A DNA stretch of 64,000 nucleotides from Pictodentalium vernedei (Eukaryota > Mollusca > Scaphopoda > Dentaliida > Dentaliidae): assembly GCA_031216915.1 (NCBI GenBank), contig CM062296.1:457822681-457886680 (forward strand). The letters are read 5' to 3'. Position numbers and translations under genes: made by a program. The notes beneath the pieces were generated by a model. That model was given only the letters and a program-made list of their open reading frames with translations. It was not told the DNA's origin and did not search any database. Positions 32,371 through 44,429 of the stretch are shown here, piece after piece; position 1 is the stretch's first letter; the number at the start of each line of letters is the position of its first letter.

Positions 32371-34204
32371 GGTCAAGACCGATATTGCTTGCCAGTTGGC
32401 GGAAGGTTATCAAACTTCGCGAGAAACTGTATAGCAGTCACGGAAGATCAGTGGGTGAGAAGTGTAGTCTTGGAAGGCCTATGGCTATCATTCTGGGCAA
32501 AACCCCCACTTACAAGATGTCCGCGTTCGACAAATTTTCCGGCAGATCCTTTTAAAAGAGAGTCTCTCCTAGCGGAGGTACAGGCTCTCTTATTAAAGGA
32601 AGCAATAGAGGTCATCAGGAATCAAAATTCTCAGGGTTTTTACAGTCACCTGTTCCTCGTACCAAAGCCAGACGGCTCGTTCTGACCGGTAATAGACTTG
32701 AGCTGGATAAACAAGTTGATTGTGGCTCCAGAGTTCTTTTTGGAAACCATTCGGTCGGTAAGAGCGAGCATTCGAGTGAACAACTATGCGGCAAGCATAG
32801 ATCTAAAGGACGCTTTCTTTCAGGTCCTAGTACATCCTGCATTCAGAAAGTACCTGCAGTTCGCCATGCAAGGAAAGGTTTATCAGTTCAGAGCAATGTG
32901 CTTTGGTCTGAACCTGGCTCCTTGGGCTTTCACTCAAATAATGAATTTGGACGACATTCTTCAGAGATACGGCAAGAGAAGTATTCTTCAGAACGATGTT
33001 CAGAGACTGCTACAATTGCACTGATGTCTTGGTTTCATAGTAAACAAGAAAAAGTCGGATCTTGCTTCATCCAAGTCGTTCACTCACTTGGGAATGAGCT
33101 TTAAGACTCACAACAATCTGGTTCGTCTGCCGTTACCCAGAGCGAAATTAGTCAGTTGTTATGCTCACTTTTGTCTAAACTCAGACACAATAACAGCGAG
33201 GGAGTTTATGCGACTGATGGGGCTGCAGATCTTATTCCGATGGGCTGCCTGTGCACGCGTCCCCCCCAGATATTTAAAACAAAAGGTTCTGATTTGGGCA
33301 GATCTTTAGTAGTTAACTCAAGGAGTTCCACTTCAACTGCCGGATCCGGCTTTCACGATTATGACGGATGCGAGTCAGACGGGCTGGAGCGTGTCCCTAA
33401 ATCCCGCAGACTTGAAGTGCCAGGGTCTTTGGGACTATCAGTTCCTATAGAAGCACATAAACATCACAGAGATGATGTCAATCTGGCTAGCACTACAACA
33501 TTGGATTCGTCAAACGGCTAATGTCCATGTTCAAATTCTGTCGGACAACTTGACGGTAGTCGCTTACCTCAGGAACCAAGGCGGGCGCTCACTTGATTCC
33601 GTTATGTGAATTAATGGAGAAGATTCTCCTATTCGTTCTGAATCATCACGTTCATCTCTCAGTCCGTCTTATACCGGGTCGTCTGAACGTATTAGCAGAC
33701 TCGCTCTCTCAGAAAGGTTGCCTGTTGCCATCGGAGTGGACTCTCATCAAGCGAATATTCAGACAGATTTGCTACCAGTGGGATCATCCCATGATAGAGT
33801 TACCGACGTTCGTGTTGCCATGCTCAGATCATCGAGCATACACAGTAGACGCTCTGTCGATCTCATGGGACGGGATGATAGGATATGCATATCCTCCAGT
33901 TCCGTTGATTCAGCAGATTCTGTTAAAGATCAAACAGTCTCACTGCACAATCTTCCTAGTAGCACCTCTGTCGTCACAGAAACCATGGATCAATCTTCTC
34001 AGGTGTCTGTTATGGGACATTCCCCGGAAGCTTTCTCCACGAGAGGACCTTCTATATCAGGGGAAGTCACGCGCACTGCATCACAACTCGGAAGGTCTCA
34101 ACCTTCACGTATTTCCATTGCGCGGTCCTTCTTGCACGGAAAACATTTTACAGCTCGAGCAGTGGACGCAATTTCTAACTGTAGGAGGACCTCCTCTTCG
34201 TTGA
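32371..34204 (+). pseudogene. D4 RT/RNase H/methyltransferase-like pseudogene
   Basis: It aligns with D3 ORF2 over its length. TGA at about 32684 interrupts PDGSF-PVIDL. An in-frame deletion of 17 codons joins MN to LDDIL near 32945 and removes the tyrosine of YLDD. Frameshifts follow in the RNase H region. The long frame 33593-34204 keeps PGRLNVLADSLSQ and YAYPP. Not active. Confidence 0.8.
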
Positions 34205-35161
34205 ATTACGCAGCGAAATGGAGGATTTTCTTCTGTTGGTGTACGGATCAGTCTGTCGACATACATGATGTGTCCAATCCACATATTGCCAACTTCTTGG
34301 TCTACCTGTTTGACGAACTCAAACCGCAGCCTGTCACTATTAAGGGCTATAGGTCTGTGTTATCAGATACATACGCTCATCGTGATAACTTGGCTATTGG
34401 ATCAGATACTTCTTTATCCAAGCTTGTTAGGAATTTTTCTATTAATAGACCTAGAACCCTCAGATTAATTCCTTAGTGGAATTTGGCTTGGGTTCTGTTG
34501 AAGCTTCGAAAAGCTCCTTTTGAGCCATTAGACGTTGTAGAGCTCAAATTCTTGACCTATAAAATGGCATTTCTCTTAGCCTTTGCGTCTGCTAGAAAAG
34601 TCAATGAACTTCATGCATTATCTGTTGATGAATCCCATTACTGTAGTGTGGGTAATAACCATTACCCTCACTACAGAAATGGGTTTTTTGGCTAAGAATC
34701 AGATTCCAGACAAGTGGCCGGAGCCTGTTATCATTATGGCTTTACCGTCATCGGATAACTGTAGACCTTTGCTGTGTCCAGTCAGAGCTATGTGCATTTA
34801 TAAACGTCGATCAGATTTTATTAGAAAGGGAAGGTAACGTTTCTTCCTTTCTTTGGTTCCTAACAGAAAAGATATTTCTGTTCATTCTGTAGCCAGATGG
34901 ATTCAGTTGGCAATACGTATTGCCTACAAAAATCTATCTTCAGATCAAGGTTCTGTCAACAAGATTTCAGTGCACGAGGTTAGAGCACTGTCCACTTCTT
35001 AGGCTTATTCTAACAGTATAGCTATTACTGATCTTATGAAGGCTGCTTACTGGACACAGCCCTCTACATTTACCAAGTTTTACCTGAGAAATTTAGAGTC
35101 CATCTCTGGTGACCTTAGATCTTTGGGTCCTCTTTCAATTGCTCAGAATGTCATCCACTAA
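34050..35161 (+). pseudogene. D4 tyrosine recombinase pseudogene
   Basis: The N-terminal part reads through the position that is a stop in D3 (NYAAKWRIFFCWC), confirming tryptophan there. It then has TAG at 34474-34476 after RTLRLIP, a frameshift near 34650, TAA within RKGR-RFF near 34835 and TAG in STS-AYSN near 34999. The HEVR and FYLRN catalytic blocks remain visible (34970-35100). Confidence 0.82.
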
Positions 35162-36007
35162 TGTTACATCTATGAGGTCTTTAGGCAGTGTGCTCCAGCT
35201 CTGACACTGTTCTGCTGCCCTCTTCGTTCTGTGGAATTTTTCCTCACAACAAGGGGAAAGGGGGTGGGGAGGGGGATGGTTTTTCCCTTATCATCATCTG
35301 GCTTTATGGTGAAAAGCAAGGGAATACCTCCTCCGGTGACAGTAGTTAATATACAATCCTCAGACACTTTTAAATGAGTATAAAGAGTCTCATTCTCTGG
35401 ACTATCTTTATATATTGATTTTCCTTCACCGAATTAGCATAACGGGTTATGCTGGCATGAAATGGAGAATTATATATTATGTAATACTTAATTACATTGT
35501 TGGTGTTATGTCTTTCTCTTTTCTCATAAAAAAGAAAGACATATATAATTCCTATCTTCTCCTATTCTCCTGTAGGAGCTATCCTTTACTGAAGTAATTG
35601 AGAGATTGGATTTCCCTTCAAGTCCTAGGCCTTCCAGCCTTTTTATGATTCAGCTAGTCTGGGCCATTGGTTGTAGTATAAAAATATGAAAAATTTTAAG
35701 TACCAATGGCCCAGACGGGGATGGCCCTCCCATGAGTGGGCACTCATACCTCCCTGCCGTTTATAACATTTAGCAGGCATCTGTAGAAAGAATGATAGTT
35801 GGCACCAATTTTAGTACCTTCATGGATACTGTGCATGCGCATATCTCAAAAGTATGGAGGACCATATAGGACTTAATTTTTTCGGTTTTGTATGCAAATT
35901 TTGGGGATTAGGGGCAAAATTTGTGTTTGGCCCTGGATTAATTTGAGTTAGCACCAGCTAGTCTGGGCCATTGGTAAGTATAAAAAATATACAAATTATT
36001 TAAAAAC

Positions 36008-36165
36008 TTTCATATTCCAACACACATCAAGTTGGCTGTTTTTGTTTATATCAACTTTGTTAACATATTTACCAAAATATTCACTTTTATTCCTTTTGTG
36101 ACACAATATGTACCTTGACAGTGAGAATAATTACCTTGAAAAAATATTCTTTAAAAGTCAGTTTA
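36008..36165. other. Intron sequence between D4 and MITE copy 2
   Basis: AT-rich; nothing recognised. Confidence 0.5.
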
Positions 36166-36169
36166 TTAA

Positions 36170-36370
36170 CTGGTTGAGGGTTAGATTATTTTTTGTTATC
36201 TGAATTTAATATTCAATTTTTTTGTTATTACAGATTATTGGAGAGTGCCCACAGGCACTCTCCAAAAATTGGTAATAAAAACAAATTTATATAAACGAAA
36301 TATTATTTGCATTTGACTGAATATGAAACATGAGCAAGGAAAATATTGGCTTTTGTTCTGATAACCTCAT
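36170..36370. mobile_element. TTAA-flanked MITE, copy 2 (right end lost)
   Basis: TTAA at 36166-36169 is followed by CTGGTTGAGGGTTAGATTA, matching the left end of the copy at 14195. The internal hairpin at about 36219-36286 has perfect GGAGAGTGCC and GGCACTCTCC arms around CACA. The right end is cut off where the next HINE-like element begins. Confidence 0.75.
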
Positions 36371-39300
36371 TTTTAGCTTAACTTGACAAAGTCAAGATAA
36401 GCTATTGCCATCACGCGTGCGCAAGTCTGTGAGTCTGTTCACATTTTCCTTTAGCACGGGCTACCCCGCAGTTCTTGTCTGATCATCACAAAATTTCATA
36501 AGCAGGTTTGAGGTCATGTCTAGAGGAGAACGTCCCCTTTTGGTCGCGATCGGTCAACCGGTATGGCTGCCCAAGCCCAAAACCCGAAAACCATTAGTAC
36601 AGTCTACAGGTCGTATTTATGAAGGGATTTCATTGTAACTTGGTAGGATGCCTCTGTGTAATGCCTAGATGAGAACGTCCCCTTTTGGGCATGATCTGTC
36701 AACCGTGATGGCAGCCCAAGCCTGAAACCCAAAAACTTTTAGCACAGTCTGCAGGTCATGTTTAATATGGAGGAATTTCCTTGTAACTTGGTAGGATGAC
36801 TCCTTATGATGTCTAGATGAGAATTTTCCCATTTGGGCATGATCTACCAACCATGATGACTGCCCGAGCCCAAAACCCGAAAACCTTTAGCACAGTCTAC
36901 AGATCATATTTATTGAGGAATTTCATTGTAACTTGGTGGGTTGACTTCATATAATGTCTAGATGAGAAAGTCCCCTTTTGGATGTGATTGGGCAACTGTG
37001 ACAGCTACAGGGGCCGAAGCCCGAAAACCTTTAGCACAGTATACAGGTCATATTTATGAAGGGATTTCATTGAAACTTGGTAGGATGACTCCAAATAATG
37101 TCAAGATGAGAACATCCCATTTTGATCGCGATCATTCAGCCCTGATGGGTGCCCGAGTCCAAAAATCTTTAGCATAGGCAAAAGGTCATATTTATGGAAG
37201 GTTTTCATTGTAACCTGTTAGGTTGAATCCATATAATGCCTAGATGATGACATCCCCTTTTGGTCGTGATTGGTCAACTGTGATGGCTACAGGTGCCCGA
37301 AAACCTTGAGCACAGTCTACAGGTCATATTTATGAAGGGATTTCATTGTAACTTCATAGGATCACTCCAGATGATGCCCAGATGAAATTGTCCCCTTTGG
37401 TTGCGATCATTCAACCATGATGGCTGCCCGAGCCTGAAGCCCGAAAACCTTTAGCGCAGTCTACAAGTCATATTTATGAAGGGATTTCATTGTTACTTGG
37501 TAGGTTGACTTCATATAATGTCTAGATGAGAACGTCCCCTTTTGGACACGATTGGGTTGACTTCATATAATGTCTAGATGAGAAAGTCCCCTTTTGGATG
37601 TGATTGGGCAACTGTGACAGCTACAGGGGCCCGAAGCCCGAAAACCTTTAGAACAAACAGTCTACAGGTCATAATTATGAAGGGATTTCATTGTAGCTTG
37701 GTAGGATGACTCCAAATAATGTCTAGATGAGAACATCCCCTTTTGGTCGCGACCATTCAGCCTTTATGGCTGCCTGAGCCCAAAGACCTTTAACATAGTC
37801 TATAGGTCATATTTATGGAAGGATTTCATTGTAACTTGTTAGGTTGACTCCATATAATGCCTAGATGATGACATCCCCTTTTGGTCGTGATTGGTCATCT
37901 GCGATGGCTACAGGTGCCCGAAGCCCGAAAGTCTTGAGCACAGTCTACAGGTCACATTATGAAGGAGTTTCATTGTAACTTCGTACGATCACTCCAGATG
38001 ATGCCCAGATGAGAATGTCCCCTTTTGGTTGTGATCATTCAACCATTATGGCTGCCCGAGCCCGAAGCCTGAATACCTTTAGCACAGTCTACAGGTCATA
38101 TTTATGAAGGGATTTCATTGTAACTTGGTAGGTTTGACTTCATATAATGTCTAGATGAGAACGTCCCCTTTTGGACACGACTGGGCAACTGTGACAACTA
38201 CAGGGGCCTGAAGCCCGAAAACCTTTAGAACAATCTACAGGTCATAATTATGAAGGGATTTCATTGTAGCTTGGTAGGATGACTCCAAATATCTAGATGA
38301 GAACGTCCCCTTTTGGTCACGATCATTCAGCCTTGATGGCTGCCCGAACCCAAAAACCTTTAGCATAGTCCATAGGTCGTATTTTTGGAAGGATTTCATT
38401 GTAACTTGTTAGGTTGACTCCATATAATGCCCAGATGATAACATCCCATTTTGGTCATTATTGGTCAACTGTGAAGGGATTTCATTGTAACTTGGTAGGT
38501 TTGACTTCATATAATGTCTAGATGAGAACGTCCCCTTTTGGACACGACTGGGCAACTGTGACAGCTACAGGGGCCCGAAGCCCGAAAACCTTTAGAACAA
38601 TCTACAGGTCATATTTATGAAGGGCTTTCATTATAACTTCGTAGGATCACTCCAGATGATGCCCAGATGAGAATGTCCCCTTTTGGTTGCAATCATTCAA
38701 CCATGATGGCTGCCCGAGCCCAAAGCCCGAAAACCTTTTTAGCACAGTTTTCAGTTGATATTTATGAAGGGATTTCATTGTAACTTGGTAGGTTGACTTC
38801 ATATAATGTCTAGATGAGAACAGCCCCTTTTGGACACCATTAGGCAACTGTGACGGCTACAGGGGCCTGAAGCCCGAAAACCTTTAGCACAGTCTACAGG
38901 TGATATTTATGAAGGGATTTCATTGTACCTTGGTAGGATGACTCCAAATAATGTCTAGATGAGAACGCCCTTTTGGTTGCGATCATTCAGCCTTGATGGC
39001 TGCCCGAGCCCAAAACCCCAAAACCTTTAGCATAGTCTGTAGGTCATATTTATGGAAGGATTTCATTTAACCTGTTAGTTTGACTCCATATAATGCCTAG
39101 ATGATGTCATCCCCTTTTGGTCGTGATTGGTCAACTGTGATGACTTCAGGGGCCCGAAGCCCGAAAACCTTGAGCACAGTCTACAGGTCATATTTATGAA
39201 GGGATTTCATTGTAACTTCGTATGATCACTCCAGATGATGCCCAAATGAGAATGTCTCCTTTTGGTTGCGATCACTCAACCATGATGGCTGCCCGAGCCC

Positions 39301-39543
39301 AAAGCCCAAAAACCTTTAGCACAGTCTACAGGTCATATTTATAAAGGGATTTCATTGTACAGTGTACAGTGTACACCTCGTATTACTTTTCTCAAAGACA
39401 TAGCATACAGGGAACAGAAATGAACATATTCCCAATTATCACAATTCTTGTCTTATTTCATAATCCTTTCATAAACATTGAACATTATCCTTTTCATCAA
39501 ACACAACACACAAGTTAAACTACAGTGTCAGTGACACTTTCAT
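36371..39543 (+). mobile_element. HINE-like element, first of a fused pair, about 145-bp internal array
   Basis: It starts TTTTAGCTTAACTTGAC with hairpin CTTGAC-AAA-GTCAAG and ends with CAAGTTAAACTACAG followed by hairpin GTGTCAGTGACAC and TTTCAT. TTAACTTG and CAAGTTAA form the subterminal inverted repeat. In between, about 20 diverged copies of a 145-bp unit contain GATGAGAACGTCCCCTTTTG and CACAGTCTACAGGTCATATT. No coding frame is kept across units. The layout matches Helentron-associated and bivalve pearl repeats as described in the literature. Confidence 0.75.
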
Positions 39544-41127
39544 CAGCTTAACTTGACAAAGTCAAGATAAGCTATTGCCATCACGCATGCGGAAGTCTGT
39601 TAGTCTGTTTTCCTTTAGAACAGGCTACACCCAGTAGTTCTTGTCTGATCATCACGAAATTTCATATGTGGGTTTGGGGTCATGTCTGGATGAGAACATC
39701 CCCTTTTGGTCATGATCGGTCAACCGTGATGGCTTCCCAAGCCCAAAAACCTTTAGCACAGTCTACAGGTCGTATTTATGAAGGGATTCCATTGTAACGT
39801 GGTAGGATGCCGCTGTATAATATCTAGATGAGAACGTCCCCTTTTGGTCATGATCTGTCAACCATGATGGCTGCCCATGCCCTAAACCCAAAAACTTTTA
39901 GCACAGTCTCCAGGTCATATTTAATATGGAGGGATTTCATTGTAACTTGGTAGGATGACTCCGTATGATGTCTAGATGAGAACTTCCCCATTTGGTCGCC
40001 ATCTGTCAACCGTGACGACTGCCCGAGCCCAAAACCCGAAAACCTTTAGCACAGTCTACAGGTCGTATTTAATATGGAGGGATTTCATTGTAACTTGGTA
40101 GGTTGACTTCATATAATGTCTAGATGAGAACGTCCCCTTTTGGTCGCGATTGGTCAACTGTGATGGCTACAGGGGCCCAAAGCCTGAAAAACCTTTAGCA
40201 CAGTCTACAGGTCATGTATATGTAGGGATTTCATTGTAACTTGGTAGGATGACTCTGTTTGATGTCTAGATGAGAACGTCCCCATTTGGTCGTGATCTGT
40301 CAGCCGTGACGACTGCCCAAACCCAAAACCCAAAAACCTTTAGCACAGTCTATAGGTTTTATGTATGGAGGGATTTCATTGTAACTTGGTGGGTTGACTC
40401 CATATAATGTCTAGGTGATAACGTCCCCTTTTGGTTGTGATTGGTCAACTGTATGGGCTACAGGGGCCAGAAGCCCAAAAACCTGTAGCACAGTCTACAG
40501 GTCATATTTATGAAGGGCTTTCATTGTAACTTGGTAAGATGACTCCAGATAATGCCCAGATGAGAACGTCCCCTTTTGGTTGCGATCAATCAACCATGAT
40601 GGCTGCCCGAGCCCAAAACCCGAAAAACTTTAGCACTGACTATAGGTCATATTTATGAAGAGATTTCATTGTAACTTCGTAGGATGACTCAGTATAATGT
40701 CTAGATGATAACATCCCCTTTTGGTTGTGAGCAGTCAACTGTGATGGCTACACATTCCCTAAATCCGAAAACCTTTAGCACAGTCTACAGGCCATATTTA
40801 TGAAGGGATTTCATTGTAACTTGATAGGATGACTCGTTTTGGAATAATTTCCCTGTAACTTGATAACTTTCATTAACACATATTTACTGTGAGGGCTGCA
40901 TACATTAACTGGGAGGGCCACATTAACCCACCCCTCAATTCTTTAGTACAGTCTACACTTCATATTATGTTTATTGAAAACATAGCATACAGGGAACAGA
41001 AATTAACATTCCCAATTATCACAATTCTTGTCTTATTTCATAATCCTTTCATAAACATTGAACATTATCCTTTTCATCAAACACAACACACAGACAAGTT
41101 AAACTACAGTGTCATTGACACTTTCAT
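39544..41127 (+). mobile_element. HINE-like element, second of the fused pair
   Basis: A second full copy begins at CAGCTTAACTTGACAAAG directly after the 3' end of the first, with no spacer. It has about nine or ten 145-bp units and ends in the same tail, including AGTGTCATTGACACT and TTTCATT. The non-repeat 3' portions of the two copies are near-identical, so both derive from one master or from one tandem event. Confidence 0.75.
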
Positions 41128-42076
41128 TTTGAAAGCCCTGATAGTGGCTTCTCATACTAAACCAGTTAAATATATAAATTCAATTTTATTTTTTTTTTGG
41201 ACACCTCAACATCTTATTTATCATATAGAATGCAAGTACACAAAGAATGCTCCATAAATTAAGCATACAAAGATTTTGACCGCGACGATTTTCACCAAAT
41301 TGTTCCTGTACATTCTTCACATTCATCTCAATGAAGACACTATGTTGTGATAACCCCATGAAGTGGACCACATGCTTCATTATTGTAGTGAACAGGTTCC
41401 AGTTTTCCTGGTACAATAGTAACCATGCCTGGGATGAGAGTCCTGTAAAGTGGGCAGCATAGGCATAAACAGTTGACAAAGCTTGATACTTGTGTTGTGG
41501 TCACAATAGAGATATGGATGCTGAAAGTGAAATTAATCCTCAAAGACCTAATTCAAACTTCTTTTCTTCTCTCTTCTCTCCAACTATTTTCACTTTAAAA
41601 GAACAGGTACCTCAATCTGCAGTCTGTGGATACACATTCAAGTTACATTTGAAGTACTTTGGCTGTTGTTTCTAGGTAAGTCTTGCTTGCCTATAAGTCA
41701 GGCCTGACTTACCTAACAACAACTGCAAAGAGGACAACATAGACTGTTGAAGTGGATCAAAATCCCCCACCCCCCACCCCCCTCCACTTCCGTGGGCCCT
41801 TAAGGGTTGAATACCATAAACATTAATAAAATGAAGAATTCTGAAAAATGAGCTTTGTCTTCATGGATGCTCTTATCACTCTTGGAATAAAAACTGTTCT
41901 TGTGAACATGGTTAGGCACCAATTCTATTGGTGTTTTTACAGGTCCTTGAAAGTGTTTAAATTTTTAAACTGTGATTACAGGTCCTTGGAAAGGACTACT
42001 GAAATAAGTAGACGATAACCACAAGAAAATTTGTGTTTTATTTTAGCATTTTTTAAACTCCAATGTTTCACTTCAC
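41128..42076. other. Intron sequence, no supported gene
   Basis: It contains a C-rich run (about 41767-41790). A 97-codon minus-strand frame at 41186-41479 reads without a stop but has no domain, splice sites or conserved partner I can name. Confidence 0.45.
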
Positions 42077-43982
42077 TTTTAGCTCAACTTGACAAAGTCA
42101 AGCTGTGCTATTGCCATCACTTCTCGTCCGTCGGCGTACATATGTCCGGACGTCCACAACTTCCTTTGGCACACCTCACAGGTCACATTTATGATCAGCT
42201 TGGTATGCTTTTTTGGGGTGATCTCTAAATGGGAGCTATCGATTTTCTTCAATTTCCGTCAAAAAATGTTGCCACTGGCAACGTTCTTAGATCTTAGTTT
42301 AGTCAGACCTCAATATTTCCCTTTGGCACACCATACAGGGCACATTTATGATCGAATTGCTTGGAAACCTGACATGGCAACAACCTTTGATGAACTTAGT
42401 GCAGTTATGCATCAAAATTTTCCGTTAGCACACCCTGCAGGGCACATTTATTATCGGATCGATTTGAAACGTGGTATGCTTGTTTGGGGTGATTTCTAGA
42501 TGGGAGCTATCGATTTTCTTCCATTTCTGTCAAAAAATGTTGCTGCTGGCAGACCTCAGTATTTCCCTTTGGCACACCTTACAGGTTACATTTATGATCG
42601 GATTGCTTTGACATCTGGCATGCTTGTTTGGAGTGGCATCTAAATGGGAGCTATTGATTTTCTTCCATTTCCATCACAAAATATTGCCGCTGGCAACGAC
42701 CTTTGAACTTAGTTTAGTCAGGCATCAATATATTCCTTTGGCATGCCCTACAGGGAACATTTATGATCAGATCAGTCTGAAACTTCGTATGCTTGTTTCG
42801 TGTTACCTCTAGATGGGAGCTCGCGTTTTTCTACAATTTCCTGCAAAAATGTTGCCTTTGGCAATGACCTTTGATTAACTTCATGCAGTTATGCATCAAT
42901 ATTTCCCTTTGGCACACCCTGCAGTGCTTCTTTTTAACCAGATCACTTTGAAACTTCGTATGCTTGTTTGGGGTGAACCCTAGATGGGAGCTATCGATTT
43001 TCTTCCATTTCCGTCAAAAAATCTTGCCACTGACAATGTTCTTAGAAATTAGTTAAGTCAGACCTCAATATTTACCTTTGGCACACCCTACAGGGCACAT
43101 TTATGATCAAATTGTTTTGAAACCTGGCATGCTTGTTTGGCATGACCTCTAGATGGGGGCTATCAATTTTCTTCCATTTCCATTAAAAAAATTTGCCGCT
43201 GGCAATGACCTTTGAACTTAATTTAGTCAGGCATCGATATATTCCTTTGACACACCCTAAAGGGCACATTTATGATCAGAATGGTTTGAAACTTGATATG
43301 GTTGTTTGGGGTTACCTCTAGATGGGAGCTATCAATATTTTTATACTGTACCAATGACCCAGACATAGCTGGTGCTAACTCTTAAAATATAGGGCCAAAC
43401 ACAAATTTTGCCCCCCAATCCCCAAAATTTGCATCTAAAACTAAAGAAAACATGTCCTGAAAGGCCCTCCACACTTCGCCTCTACTGCGCATGCGCAGTG
43501 TCAAGGACGTTCCGAAATTGGCGCCATTAATTATTCTAAGTTTGGCCCTTCATCAGTTAACATCTGACTGATCTTTGTGCTTATAAATCTCAGTTTAAAT
43601 GATGCCAGACACATAAATATTAGTGAAATGGTGATTCTAAGGAGGATAGAGAAGGAGGAGAGGAAAAGAATGTGTGACAGAATATTATCAGGGCTGTAAC
43701 TTAAAATTTTTTAATGAAATTATGTTAAGTTACCTATTTTCAAGGCAGCAGCCATTTTGTTGTCATTCTGATTATTTAGTTACACTGTTTTTTAAGTGTT
43801 TTCCTCTCTCCCTGTCCTTTAAGTTCCCCCTTGCTATTCTCCCATGCTTTTGGCATAGTTTTTGTAATTATTATTACTAAATTTTCTTGGGAGTTTTAGC
43901 TGAATAACAGAATGAATTCTGTTCTTTCCCCATGTTTACGTCTTCACCTACGGGTGGTTAGGCGTTGTGTTCTGCATCTACC

Positions 43983-44032
43983 ATCTGATGTTCTGCAGTT
44001 TCTTCCCTGGAAGTCTCTGTTTTGCATCAGAT
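43983..44032 (+). promoter_or_regulatory. D5 leader hairpin
   Basis: Same arms as D2: ATCTGATG with CATCAGAT, inner stem CTTCC-CT-GGAAG. Confidence 0.5.
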
Positions 44033-44429
44033 AGTGTATTTTTGGTAACTGATTTCGGGCCTGGGTGCCTGGAGTCTTATTTTAGTGTTTTTACACTCAT
44101 TGTTTACTTTTACAACAGCCCTCTGTGTGAGGGGGGGATTTCTAAAAAATAATATCTTGATGTTATTTTAATCATAACTAGATACATTATTATTGTTCGT
44201 AAGTGTTGAATAAATTGTTTAAAATATTTTTAAAATTTTTGTCCACACTTAGGCTTGGGATCCATTGGGGCTCAACGTTACTTTTCAGAAACTTGGGCTG
44301 TTCTGAAAAAATATTTTTTCAAAATATTTTGATTTCAATTATTTTTTCTATATTAATGGATCATATTATTATTATGTATTTTGATTGCCAGGGGTTAGTG
44401 CGAGTACCAGGACTTGTTTTCTTTTCACA

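Larger units (their letters stand above)
22986..36007 (+). mobile_element. D4: older DIRS element split by insertion of D3
   Basis: The 5' leader (22986-23455) holds ATGGTTACGTCCTCACCC and TTTGTCCACACTTAGGCT, both found at the same leader positions in D1 and D3. D3 interrupts it at 23455/30584. D4 resumes with the leader end, ATG at 30675, a gag, an RT/RNase H, a recombinase and a right terminal repeat ending TTAAAAAC at 36007, followed by TTTC. The left terminal repeat is missing or truncated against the minisatellite element. Its repeats read GGGCCATTGG where the D1, D2, D3 and D5 type reads GGGTCATTGG, like D0 and D6. All three coding regions carry lesions. Confidence 0.85.

Noticed and set aside
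36371-41127. Regularly spaced repeats resembling a CRISPR array.
   Set aside because: Units are diverged along their whole length, about 145 bp, with no conserved short repeat alternating with unique spacers, and the genome is eukaryotic.
41186-41479. A 97-codon minus-strand frame as a gene.
   Set aside because: No domain, start context or splice support; a frame of this size is expected by chance in 64 kb.
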